Source: Palsa-504 sp963847965 (lineage in GTDB: Bacteria > Actinomycetota > Actinomycetes > Streptosporangiales > Streptosporangiaceae). From it: 64,000 nucleotides of DNA. Below are positions 8,851 to 17,536 of this stretch, in pieces. The notes beneath the pieces are model-generated. The model saw only the letters and a list, made by a program, of their open reading frames with translations, made no database searches and had not been told where the DNA came from. Every line of letters begins with the position of its first letter. The stretch's first letter is position 1. A program made the translations under genes and the position numbers. The stretch covers positions 1-64,000 of the forward strand of contig CAWKCG010000028.1 in assembly GCA_963847965.1 (NCBI GenBank), given 5' to 3'.

Positions 8851-9807
8851 TCAGGGGTGCACCGGTCCGCTGGGCCCGCTGTCGAGGCGGAGCGACTGCA
8901 TGATGGCAAACGACGTGGAGTAGGTGAACTCCTCGATGTCCGCGGCGGCCAGCACGCCGGTGTACTTCGCGACGACGGGCGCGGACGTGCGTTCGGTGAC
9001 GGCGCCGAGGTGCGCCTTAACCCCCGCCCACATGTTCGGCCAGTAATGGGTGTAGAAGGGCACCGGGTCGACCGAGGCCAGCGCCTCTTTTGCGCTCGCT
9101 TCGATGTCCGCGATGTACTGCTGGTGCAGCGCGACGTCCTCGCGGGTGGCGAGCCGGCCGAGGTGCCCGCTGATGAAGTGGGTCCACGGGTAGGACAGCG
9201 CAATGGCCGGGGCGGCCATGTACCCGGGGACGTCCTCGGACAGGTTGGTGTTATAGATCGGCACCCAGCCGGCGTTGACCACGTTGATGAACATCAGGGT
9301 GTCGTGGCCGGGGAAGTGGATGTAGATGTTGTCCGGCGAGTGGTTGGGGCCGTGCCAGGCCAGCTCGACGCGCTCGCCTCCTACCTCCAGCGTGTAGCGA
9401 TCTCCGAAGGTCACGTCGGGCGCGGGCCGGGCCGGGTTGTTGTCGCGCAGGAGCAGTCGCCGGGTCTCCTCGTGCCCGATCCGGGTCACGTCCCCGTCGA
9501 ACAGGAAGGACGCGCCGCTGTGGTCGTCGTGGTGGTGCGAGTAGACCAGGTGCGTCACCGTGTTGGTCACGCCCTCGGCGGCGGTGACCTCGTCTATGGC
9601 GCGCCGCAGGTTGTTACCGATGCTCGGGGGCGCGTCGAACAGCACGACGCCGTCCCGGGTGGCCAGGAACGCGCAATTGTAGACACTGTCGGTGACCCAG
9701 TAGAGGTTCCGCTCGACGCGCCCTACGTAGTACCCCTGTTCGTTGACGGCCGGGCCGAGCGCTGACTGCGGGATCGGCGCGTACTCGGGCAGGTCTGGTG
9801 TGGTCAC
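8851..9807 (-). CDS. Metallo-beta-lactamase-fold hydrolase
   Basis: The start is GTG 9807, with GGAGA 5 nt upstream; the frame is open further upstream, but that part overlaps the SDR gene and lacks family sequence. The product (318 residues) has the metal motif SHHHDDHSG, plus downstream metal-binding candidates in WHGPNHSPDN and in the SGHLGR segment, as in class B/glyoxalase II-like MBL proteins. There is no signal peptide, so it probably acts in the cytoplasm as a lactone, thioester or glyoxalase-type hydrolase; the substrate is unknown. It lies downstream of the SDR gene on the same strand, and a motif 2 copy is placed 91 nt before its start. Confidence 0.85.
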   Translation of the reverse strand: MTTPDLPEYAPIPQSALGPAVNEQGYYVGRVERNLYWVTDSVYNCAFLATRDGVVLFDAPPSIGNNLRRAIDEVTAAEGVTNTVTHLVYSHHHDDHSGASFLFDGDVTRIGHEETRRLLLRDNNPARPAPDVTFGDRYTLEVGGERVELAWHGPNHSPDNIYIHFPGHDTLMFINVVNAGWVPIYNTNLSEDVPGYMAAPAIALSYPWTHFISGHLGRLATREDVALHQQYIADIEASAKEALASVDPVPFYTHYWPNMWAGVKAHLGAVTERTSAPVVAKYTGVLAAADIEEFTYSTSFAIMQSLRLDSGPSGPVHP

Positions 9808-9898
9808 GGTATCTCCCTTGGATCTCGGGCACGTGCCCTGGCGGGCGTGCGAGTGTTTGCGGCGGATCCAGGCTCTCGGCCGGTCAGGTGAGCGGGCT

Positions 9899-9920
9899 TC
9901 ACCGGATCCTGGTGATCCGC
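9899..9920 (-). promoter_or_regulatory. Motif 2 copy b
   Basis: Read toward the MBL-fold gene, the site is GCGGATCACC followed by AGGATCCGGTGA. It lies 91 nt before the GTG start at 9807, between the SDR stop and the MBL start, so the MBL gene may have its own promoter. Confidence 0.6.
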
Positions 9921-9929
9921 GCGGCCTGC

Positions 9930-10610
9930 TTAGGCGCCGTAGGCCGGCAGGATCGCTCCGCTCACCGGTGCTGCGGCGTCGCTGACGAGGAAGGCGATCA
10001 CGGCGGCGATCGCCTCCGGCGCGGTCGCGTGCGCCATCGTCTCCGCCGGGAAGATGCCCCGGTTCGTGGGGGTGTCGAGCAGCTGCGGCGCGACCGCGTT
10101 CACCCGGATCCCGTGCGGGCGGAGCTCGATATCGAGGATGCGGGTCAGGTGGACGAGAGCGGCCTTGCTCAAGCCGTACGCCGCCATGCCGGCGGTTGGC
10201 TCGAGCCCCGGGCGGGAGGATACGTGCACGATGGCACCCGAGCCCTGCCGCTGCATATGCGGCGCGACCGCCTGGCTCAGCCACAGCGCGGGTCCCAGGT
10301 TGACGTCGATCATCAGCCGCAGCGCCTCGGGGGTCGTGGCGGCCGCGTCTCCCAGACCGAACGCGCCGATGGTGTTCACCAGCACGTCCGGGGGCCCGAC
10401 CTGGTCCGCGATCCGGTCGACGAGCGGTGCCGCCGCCGCCGGGTCGGTGGCGTCGGCCACCTCGCGGTGGATGCCGTCGGGCAGTTCAGCCAGCCCAGCC
10501 TCGTTCCGGTCGACCCCCACCACGGTGAGGCCGCTGGCGGCGAGGGCCACCGCCGTCGCTCGGCCGAGCGGTCCGCCCGCGCCGACCACAATTGCTACGT
10601 GTGCGCTCAT
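9930..10610 (-). CDS. Short-chain dehydrogenase/reductase (SDR)
   Basis: 226 residues, a normal length for a classical SDR. A Rossmann glycine motif of the form GAGGPLG is at residues 10-16, with VDRN after strand 2. The catalytic region shows VSS and the YGLSK (YxxxK) pair, and a VNAVAP segment follows. The C-terminal AILPAYGA replaces the usual VDGG end. The gene is divergent from the LuxR-type regulator starting at 10756, and motif 2 lies between them, so it may be controlled with it. The substrate is unknown. Confidence 0.88.
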   Translation of the reverse strand: MSAHVAIVVGAGGPLGRATAVALAASGLTVVGVDRNEAGLAELPDGIHREVADATDPAAAAPLVDRIADQVGPPDVLVNTIGAFGLGDAAATTPEALRLMIDVNLGPALWLSQAVAPHMQRQGSGAIVHVSSRPGLEPTAGMAAYGLSKAALVHLTRILDIELRPHGIRVNAVAPQLLDTPTNRGIFPAETMAHATAPEAIAAVIAFLVSDAAAPVSGAILPAYGA

Positions 10611-10646
10611 GCGCCCTAGGCTGGCCGCGCGCCAGGTGACAGGTCG

Positions 10647-10668
10647 TCACCGGATCCCGGTGATTCGC
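10647..10668 (-). promoter_or_regulatory. Motif 2 copy c, in a divergent promoter region
   Basis: Read toward the SDR gene, the site is GCGAATCACC followed by GGGATCCGGTGA. It lies 36 nt before the SDR start and 87 nt before the LuxR-type gene start on the other strand, a position from which one regulator could control both. Confidence 0.6.
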
Positions 10669-10755
10669 GCGGCGTTGACAGTGCGCGGGCTGGCCTGGTA
10701 CCGAGAGGACTGTGGTCGGTGACAGGGCGTCAGGCGCAGATACCAAGGCAGGCCC

Positions 10756-13386
10756 GTGACGGTGGCTCCCGGGCTGATAGACAGGGATGATCTCCTGGTT
10801 GCCTTGGATCGCGCGGCGGCGGGGAAGGTGACGATCATCTCGGCTCCGGCCGGCAGCGGGAAGACGTCCCTGCTGCGGGCCTGGGCCGACCGTCAGGGAC
10901 AGCCGAGCCGGCTCGCCGTCGTGCAGGTGCCACGCGACCAGCAAGACGCCCAGCAGTTCTGCATGGGCCTGCTCGACGCGGTCCGCCACGCCACCGGGGC
11001 CATCAACGGCGCGGAGCCGCAGCCAGCCACGCCGGAGTTCAATGGGCAGGCGATGGCCGACAGGGTGCTCTCGGAACTCGCCGATGCTCCCAGCGACATC
11101 ACCTTGGTTATTGATGATCTCCACGAGCTGAATTCTCCGGACGCGCTCGGTCAGCTCACGCGGCTGCTGACGAACCTTCCGCCGCATGCGCACGCGTTGC
11201 TGACCTCGCGTCGCGATGTCCCCCGCCTGCGCCTGCATCAGCTGCGCCTGGCCGGCGAGCTGACCGAGATCCGCGCGGCGGATCTGCGCTTTTCTGAGCG
11301 AGAGACGCGGGAACTGCTCGAGGCGTCGGGGATCGCGCTGTCCGAGGCCGGGGTGGCGCTCCTGCACCAGCGGACCGAAGGGTGGGCCGCGGGCCTGCGG
11401 CTCGCCGCGATCTCCCTGGCCGGCCACCCGGACCCGGAGCGGTTCGTCGCGGAGTTCTCCGGCAGCGACCGCACGGTCGCCGAGTACCTGGTCGACGAGA
11501 TGCTGGACCGCCAGCCGGCCGACGATCCAGGACCTGCTGCTGCGCACCTGCCTGCTCGATCGGGTGAACGGGGAACTGGCGGACCTGCTGACCGGCCGGC
11601 CGGGCTCGGAGCGGATCCTGCTGGAGCTGGAGGACGCCAACGCGTTCGTGGTGTCGCTGGATGCGCAGCGGACGTGGTTCCGGTACCACCACTTGTTCGC
11701 CGACCTGCTGCGGCTGGAGCTGCGCCGGCGGATGTCGGAAGAAATGCCGGCGCTGCACCGGCGGGCGGCCGGGTGGTTCAGCCGGCATGGCCAGGTCGTG
11801 GACGCCATCCGGCACACCCAGGCGGCGGGCGACTGGCCGGGCGCGGCCCGGCTGCTCGCCGACCATTCGTTCAGCCTGACCCTGGACGGGCAGGCGCAGA
11901 CGATGCAGGCGCTGGTGCGGGCCTTCCCGCCGGGCGTGGATCACCCCGAGCTGGCCCTGGTGCGCGCGACGGGTGATCTGGTCCAGGGACGGCTGGATGA
12001 GGCCGCCGCCCACCTGGCCGTCGCCGAGACCCACGTCGAAACGGCGCCGGCGGATCGCCAGCGCCGGCTGCGGGTGGCCGTCGCGGCGCTGAAGCTGTCG
12101 CTGGCCCGGCGGCGCGGTCACCTGGCCGGCGTTCTCGAACAGGTCAGATTCCTCGACTCGCCGGTCACCGGGCAGTCCGACGAAGACATCGCACTGGGCA
12201 GCGACCTGCGGGCCGTCGCGCTGATGAATCTGGGGGCGGCCGAGGCGTGGTCGCTGGGGCTACGCGACGCCGAACGTCACCTGCAGGAGGGCGCTGCCCT
12301 GGCCCGGGAGATCGGCCGGCCCTACCTTGAAGTCGGCTGCCTGGCGCAACTCGGATTCGCGTCGAAGATCGACCCGTTCGCCACGACCCAGCAGCGCTGC
12401 CGCGAGGCGATCGCGCTCGCCGAACGGTACGGCTGGGGAACCCAGCCCGTGATCGGGCCCGCGCTGGTCACGCTGGCCGGCACGATGGTCTGGACGGGTG
12501 AGTTCGACGAGGGCCAGCGGTGGCTGCAGCGCACCGCACAGGCCCTGCAAACAGACACCGGACCCGAGATCCGGCTGCTGATGCACCACACGACCGGGAT
12601 ACTGCACGCCTGCCGCGGTCGCCACGACGAGGCGCTCGAGGAGTTCAGCGCGGCCGACCGCCTGCGATCGCAGCTGGAGGGCTCGCACGCTCTCGCGAAT
12701 CAGGTGACCGGCTGGCTGCTGGCCAGCCAAGCCCGCGCCGGGATGCCCGGCGAAGCCCTCGCCGCCCTGGCGGCGCTGGGTGACGAGCGGGCCGGCTAGG
12801 GGAAATCCGTAACGCCCGCGCGGTGATCTGCCTCGAGGAACGCGATCCGGCCGGAGCCCTCGGCGCGGTACGGGAGGTTCTGGACGGCACCGCACCGGTC
12901 ATCGGTTACGTCACGCTCGTCGAGGCTCACCTGATAGCCGGGCTCGCCCACCGTGCGCTCGCTGACCAGCACGCGGCGAATCAGGCCGCCGAACGCGCAC
13001 TCGCCCTCGCCGAGCAGGACAGGCTGGTCCTGCCCTTCGCGATCACGGGCTCACGGGAGCTGCTTGAGGCTCTGCCCCGGCATGAGACAGCGCACGCCGC
13101 GCTGCTCGCCGACATCCTCGACGTACTGCGCGGCTCATCCCGGCCGGCCAGGGACCGGTCCTCGTTGCCGCCAGCAGAGGAGCTCAGCCCGGGCGAGCTG
13201 CGGGTGCTGCGATTCCTCCCGACGAACCTGTCCCGGCCGGAGATCGCCGACCAGTTGTCGGTCTCGGTGAACACCGTCAACACCCACGTCCGCAGCATCT
13301 ACGCCAAGCTCGGTGTCCAGGATCGGTCCTCGGCCGTGCAGCGCGCCCGGGAACTTCGGCTGCTATCGGCCGGCCTCACGCGTTAG
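10756..13386 (+). pseudogene. MalT-like LuxR-family ATP-binding transcription regulator, two frameshifts
   Basis: If repaired, this would be a regulator of about 876 residues. It has a STAND-type ATPase with Walker A SAPAGSGKTS and a Walker B-like LVIDDLHEL, a winged/TPR region, and a C-terminal LuxR helix-turn-helix (LSPGELRVLRFLPTNLS, then VSVNTVNTHVRSIYAKLG). The first segment runs in one frame to about 11520, where one extra G (GCCGACGATCC) shifts it. The second segment runs to an in-frame TAG at 12797. The third segment resumes the first frame at about 12805, after an apparent net 2- or 5-base insertion (TAGGG). Two shifts in one otherwise well preserved gene suggest recent loss or sequencing error. 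It is divergent from the SDR gene and next to an MFS exporter, which would be plausible targets. Confidence 0.8.
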
Positions 13387-13398
13387 TGCGCGCGGCGG

Positions 13399-13420
13399 TC
13401 ACCTGATCCTGGCGATGCGG
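13399..13420 (+). promoter_or_regulatory. Degenerate motif 2-like element
   Basis: TCACCTGATCCTGG followed by CGATGCGG differs from the consensus at several positions, including the right arm. It lies just after the LuxR-type gene and before the small gene at 13451. It may be a decayed copy. Confidence 0.35.
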
Positions 13421-13450
13421 TTTCACTATGCCGCCTTCAACCATGGCGTC

Positions 13451-13699
13451 ATGGACCCGGCACCTGCGCTGTACACGATCCGGATCAGGGGCCACCTCGG
13501 CGCGACGCTGCTGTCGGCGTTCCCGGCGCTGGCGTCGCGGCAGCACGGCGCGCACACCGTGCTCACCGGCCTGCTGGACCGGTCGGCGCTCTACGGCGTG
13601 CTGGCCGAGATCGAGGCGCTCGGCCTGGACCTGCTCGAGGTCCGCCAGGTCATGTTGGACCGCGAATCACCAGGATCTGGTGACCGCCGCTCACCGTGA
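13451..13699 (+). CDS. Small conserved actinobacterial protein of unknown function
   Basis: 82 residues from ATG 13451. The body (YTIRIRGHLGATLLSAFP, then TVLTGLLDRSALYGVLAEIE and LGLDLLEVRQV) has the alternating strand-helix pattern of a small alpha/beta protein that I associate with hypothetical genes near LuxR regulators in actinomycetes. No ribosome site is clear, and an upstream start in the same frame is possible. The 3' end of the frame runs through a motif 2 copy, so the last dozen residues are dictated by that element and the original stop may have been lost. Confidence 0.55.
   Translation: MDPAPALYTIRIRGHLGATLLSAFPALASRQHGAHTVLTGLLDRSALYGVLAEIEALGLDLLEVRQVMLDRESPGSGDRRSP
13662..13683 (+). 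promoter_or_regulatory. Motif 2 copy e
   Basis: The site reads GCGAATCACC followed by AGGATCTGGTGA toward the MFS gene and lies 67 nt before its GTG start at 13751. It overlaps the end of the small gene at 13451-13699. Confidence 0.6.
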
Positions 13700-13750
13700 C
13701 GGCGGCTAGCTTCGGCCGCACCCGACCCGCAACGACAGAGAAATGAGGTC

Positions 13751-15307
13751 GTGAATCTCATGTCTGACACCGCCTCCGTCAGCAGTGCCCCGGACCGGCG
13801 CTGGCTCATCCTCGGCGTGATCGGCCTGGCCCAGCTCATGGTGATCCTGGACCTCACGGTGATGAACATCGCGCTGCCGTCCGCGCAGCGCGCGCTCCAC
13901 TTCACCACGGGCGACCGGCAGTGGGTCGTTACCGCGTACACCCTGGCGTTCGGCAGCCTCCTGCTGCTCGGCGGCCGGCTGGCCGACCTGCTGGGGCGCA
14001 AGGTCACGTTCCTGACCGGCCTGGTCGGCTTCGCCGGGGTCTCCGCGATCGGCGGCGCCTCGGTCAACTTCGCCATGCTGATCACCGCGCGGGCCTGCCA
14101 GGGCGCGTTCGCCGCGCTGCTGGTGCCGTCGGCGCTGTCCCTGCTGACCACCACGTTCACCGAGCCGAAGGACCGCGGCCGGGCGTTCGGCGTCTTCGGG
14201 GCGATCGCCGCGGCCGGCGGCGCGATCGGCCTGCTGCTGGGCGGCGCCCTGACCGAGTACCTGTCCTGGCGCTGGTGCCTGTACGTGAACCTGGTCTTCG
14301 CCGGGATAGCGTTCATCGGCGGAGCGCTGCTGCTGAGGCGGCAGGCGTCCCCGGTTAAGCCCAGGCTCGACGTCCCGGGCGTCCTGCTGGTTTCCGGCGG
14401 GGTGTTCTGCGTGGTCTACGGGTTCTCCAACGCGGCCACGCACAACTGGCACACGCCGTCCACGTACGGATTCCTGGCCGCCGGCGTGGTGCTGCTGGCG
14501 GTGTTCGCGTGGTGGCAGGGCCGGGCGGCCCACCCGCTGCTGCCACCCCGCGTCGTCCTGGACCGCAACCGGGGCGGCGCCTACCTCTCGTTCTTCATCG
14601 GCGCGGCGGGGATGTTCGGGATCTTCTTGTTCCTGACCTACTACCTGCAGCAGACCCTCGGGTACTCGCCGCTGGTCACCGGCGTCGCGTTCCTGCCGTG
14701 GAGCGGCTGCCTCATCGTGATGTCCAACCTGTCCACGATCGTGCTGATGCCCAGGGTCGGGCCCAAGCCGCTGGTCGCGTCCGGGATGCTGGCCTCATCG
14801 GGCGGGATGGTCTGGCTGGCCCAGATAGGCCAGCACACCGGCTACGCCACGGGCGTGCTCGGCCCGCTGATCCTGGTCGGGATCGGCCTGGGCCTGGTGA
14901 TCGCGCCGGTGATCAACACCGGCACCTTCGGCGTGGCCCCGCAGGACGCGGGCGTCGCGTCCGCGACGGTCACCGTCGGGCAGATGCTCGGCGGCTCGGT
15001 CGGCACCTCGCTGCTGAACAGCATCTTCGCCAGTGCGGTCGCGTCTTACGTCGCCGCGCACCTGGCGCTGGGCAGGCTCATCGGCCGCCAGGCCCTGACC
15101 GGGCTGGCGCTGGCGCACGGCTACGACACCGGGTTCTGGTGGATCGCCGGCATCTTCGCCGGCGGCGCGGTCGTCAGCGGCACCCTGCTCCGCCGCGGCC
15201 CGCTGTACAGGAAGGACACGCCATCGCCGGCCGACAGCAGGGTAACGACGGCACAGGCTCAGGCGGGCCCCGGGGCACCGCCGACCGCCCGGCAGGGGAG
15301 CGCTTGA
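13751..15307 (+). CDS. MFS drug exporter, DHA2 (EmrB/QacA) family, 14 helices
   Basis: 518 residues with about 14 predicted membrane helices. It carries the DHA2 signature around helix 1 (LDLTVMNIALPS), motif A in the loop between helices 2 and 3 (GGRLADLLGRK), and a motif C-like stretch (GAIGLLLGGALTEYLSWRW). Either GTG 13751 or ATG 13760 can be the start. The C-terminal tail is hydrophilic. It should export hydrophobic or cationic compounds with proton motive force. It follows a LuxR-type regulator and a motif 2 copy, and precedes an F420-reductase-like gene by 70 nt, suggesting co-transcription. Confidence 0.9.
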   Translation: MNLMSDTASVSSAPDRRWLILGVIGLAQLMVILDLTVMNIALPSAQRALHFTTGDRQWVVTAYTLAFGSLLLLGGRLADLLGRKVTFLTGLVGFAGVSAIGGASVNFAMLITARACQGAFAALLVPSALSLLTTTFTEPKDRGRAFGVFGAIAAAGGAIGLLLGGALTEYLSWRWCLYVNLVFAGIAFIGGALLLRRQASPVKPRLDVPGVLLVSGGVFCVVYGFSNAATHNWHTPSTYGFLAAGVVLLAVFAWWQGRAAHPLLPPRVVLDRNRGGAYLSFFIGAAGMFGIFLFLTYYLQQTLGYSPLVTGVAFLPWSGCLIVMSNLSTIVLMPRVGPKPLVASGMLASSGGMVWLAQIGQHTGYATGVLGPLILVGIGLGLVIAPVINTGTFGVAPQDAGVASATVTVGQMLGGSVGTSLLNSIFASAVASYVAAHLALGRLIGRQALTGLALAHGYDTGFWWIAGIFAGGAVVSGTLLRRGPLYRKDTPSPADSRVTTAQAQAGPGAPPTARQGSA

Positions 15308-15377
15308 GCCATGAACGGCGGCGGCGCGTATCTCCGCCTGCTTCTTACGGAAACCACGTCATGAAAGGCGGATCACA

Positions 15378-16031
15378 ATGACCATCTCGGACAGCACGGT
15401 GGCCATCATCGGCACCGGCAACATCGGCAGCAGGCTCGCAGCGAACTTCGCGGCCGGCGGTCAGGACTTCCTCCTGGCCGGCCGGGACGCCGAGGCCGCC
15501 AGGAAGATCGCGTCCGACCTCGGCGGCCGCGCCGAAGCGGTGAGCGTCGACGAGGCGGTCGACCGGGCCGACGTGCTCGTGTTCGCCGTCTGGCTCGACG
15601 CCTTCGAGCAGCTCATCGCCGAGTACGGGGAGCGGCTCGCGGGCAAGGTGATCGTCGACCCGACCAACCCGATCGAACCAGATGGCAGCGGCGGCGTCCG
15701 CAAGGTCATCCCCGAGCAGGAGTCCTCGGGCCAGATCCTGGCCGGCCTGCTCCCGCCCGGGGCGCGGCTGGTCAAGGCGTTCGGCACGCTGTCGGCCCCC
15801 ACGCTGTCCGCGGCCGCGTGGCGGAAACCGGAGCGCGCGGTCCAGTTCTACGCCGCGGACGACGACGCGGCGGGCGACCTGGTCGCGGAGCTGATCCGGG
15901 CCGGCGGCTACGAACCGGTCCGCGTGGGCGGCCTGGACCAGTCCATCCGCATCGAGATGCTCGGCGACCTGCACGAATACGGCGGCCTGGGCCGAGTGGT
16001 GACCAAATCGGAGGCGCTGGCGGCGATCTAG
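15378..16031 (+). CDS. NADPH-dependent F420 reductase-like NAD(P)-binding protein
   Basis: 217 residues, ATG 15378 with AAAGGCGG 7 nt upstream. The N-terminal Rossmann motif VAIIGTGNIGSRLA and the following LAGRD match the F420H2:NADP oxidoreductase/NADP-oxidoreductase coenzyme F420-dependent family. VDPTNPI and LVKAFGTL are family blocks. Such proteins reduce NADP with F420H2 or act as plain NADPH enzymes. It is the second gene after the MFS exporter. No F420 biosynthesis gene is in the window. Confidence 0.82.
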   Translation: MTISDSTVAIIGTGNIGSRLAANFAAGGQDFLLAGRDAEAARKIASDLGGRAEAVSVDEAVDRADVLVFAVWLDAFEQLIAEYGERLAGKVIVDPTNPIEPDGSGGVRKVIPEQESSGQILAGLLPPGARLVKAFGTLSAPTLSAAAWRKPERAVQFYAADDDAAGDLVAELIRAGGYEPVRVGGLDQSIRIEMLGDLHEYGGLGRVVTKSEALAAI

Positions 16032-16242
16032 CCCGCCTGCCTCAGCCAACCATCGGTCCCGCGATAAAGGCATACCCGAGGAGACAGGGCGCGAGCGGAT
16101 CGTTCGGCAATTTCACCACGCTGACGATCCCGGGGAGCGGCCGACCGGCAAGTCCGTCCGAGATCGTGAGCGCGCTCGCCGCGGCCCAAGGCCAGCGCGT
16201 CACACGTCCGTAGGCACTAGAGCCATGTGGCGCTGACGCCGG

Positions 16243-16755
16243 CTAGGTGGCTGGCGCGCGCCACATGGCCGTCACGGCCGGCGCGCCTTCGGGCATGTCG
16301 AGGTTACCGGTGCGCCGGAAGCCGAAATGCCCGTACAAGGAGGCGCCGTCCGGCTTGCCCGCCTCCAGATAGGCAGGCTGCCCTTCCCCGTCACAGCGGT
16401 TCAGCCGCGAGCGCAGCAGCAGGCTGGCCAGTCCGAGGCCCTGCCAGGCGGGATCGACGCCGATCGCCTTCAGGTACCAGTGCGCCTCCTTCGGGCGGGC
16501 GCCCTCCAGAGCACGCCCATACCGGGCGGCCCGGCCCAATCCCTCGGCCAGTGCCCGGACATGATGCGGCACCGCCCGGATCTGCTCGCGGAAGCCTGCC
16601 CGCCGGTGGCCCGGCGGCAGCCAGATCGCGCCGTGTTTCGACCGGGCCGGTCCTTGGCCGGGGCTCACCAGCCGACACCAGGGCAGCGCGCAGGTCAACC
16701 TGTTGCTCGGTACCGGCGGCGATGCGCGCCTACTCACGTTGAGGTCCGGTCCCAA
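16243..16755 (-). pseudogene. GNAT-type N-acetyltransferase, N-terminal part missing or scrambled
   Basis: The C-terminal 90 residues are a clear GNAT acetyl-CoA-binding half: WYLKAIGVDPAWQGLGLASLLL, then AYLEAGKPDGASLYGHFGF. A KHGAIWLPPG block survives before it. The first 35-40 residues do not look like the usual GNAT entry helix, and the domain is shorter than the usual 200 or so residues. The region between IWLPPG and WYLK is odd but open. It may be a decayed gene or a divergent member. It ends 9 nt before the next gene on the same strand. Confidence 0.5.
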
Positions 16756-16763
16756 GATCGAGG

Positions 16764-17147
16764 CTAGATGTACATCCGTTCACCGTTGAAACTGAAATAC
16801 CGCCACACGGGACCTATCGGCTCGTGCCAGTAGCTGTCCCATCCGAGAAACCCTTTGTAGCAGAAGTTGTAGCCGGTGATCTCGTCAAGCCCCGGTGCGG
16901 CCACGAGCCCAGTGACCGTGTTGCCCGCGGAGGAGCCTTGTGACCCAGGGTTGAGGATCGTAATGTGCGCTGATTCGACAGTGCCGCCTTCGGGGCACTG
17001 ATCGCTGGTAAGGACGACTGAGATGCCCGTCAGAGTAGCCGCGGCGTCTGCGGCCGGGGCCTGGACGGTGACCCCCAGCAGAGCTGAGGCAGCTACTCCG
17101 GCGGCCACCAGCAACCGTGTTATTCGGCGATGCAGAATACGAATCAT
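16764..17147 (-). CDS. Small secreted protein of unknown function
   Basis: 127 residues from ATG 17147, chosen because AAGGAG lies 7 nt upstream. The N-terminus (RRITRLL, then a hydrophobic run ending APAADA-A) is a classic Sec signal peptide. The mature part has two Cys, one in TSDQCPEGG and one in NFCYKG, possibly forming a disulfide, and an aromatic C-terminus (WRYFSFNGERMYI). It is not recognised as a known family. An imperfectly understood tandem repeat lies in its leader. Confidence 0.7.
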   Translation of the reverse strand: MIRILHRRITRLLVAAGVAASALLGVTVQAPAADAAATLTGISVVLTSDQCPEGGTVESAHITILNPGSQGSSAGNTVTGLVAAPGLDEITGYNFCYKGFLGWDSYWHEPIGPVWRYFSFNGERMYI

Positions 17148-17160
17148 GATTCTCCTTCTT

Positions 17161-17207
17161 GAGCTACCGGACGTCCTGCGACTTGAGCTACCGGACGTCC
17201 TGCGACC
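17161..17207. repeat. Two tandem copies of a 24-bp sequence in a leader region
   Basis: GAGCTACCGGACGTCCTGCG is repeated directly with 4 nt between copies, immediately upstream of the ribosome site of the secreted protein gene (start 17147). Each copy holds GGACGTCC, an 8-bp palindrome, so the pair could be two protein sites. Confidence 0.85.
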
Positions 17208-17536
17208 CGGCGGCAACCGCAACAGGATAATGACGGCTATAGCGTCGATAGGGTTTACATGCGTAATTCAATTTCTCTCCGTCTGTCGAGAATCGAACGA
17301 TTAGTATCCGCGCATAAAAGCTCTCTGCGCATTTCCTCCAGACCGCCAGCAGCCGACCCGGGCGTGCCCAGGCGGCCCCCCTATTTGCCGTCTGGGACAC
17401 CCGCGAGTCGCGCTGTCCCGCGGTGCGGGCGCAACGCCCCCGAAGTGGGAGATCGGCAGAGTCAAGGATTGCTTACCGGATTCATCCCCGTGAACCGGGC
17501 AATCCCGGTACTTTGATGGGACGGCTGGGGGGTGGC

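Noticed and set aside
9808..10284. Upstream extension of the MBL-fold gene to 477 codons
   Set aside because: The extension overlaps the SDR gene on the same strand and has no family similarity; GTG 9807 has a good ribosome site.
10486..12121. Minus-strand open frames of 443 and 321 codons opposite the LuxR-type gene
   Set aside because: Shadow frames of the real regulator, without ribosome sites or recognisable domains.
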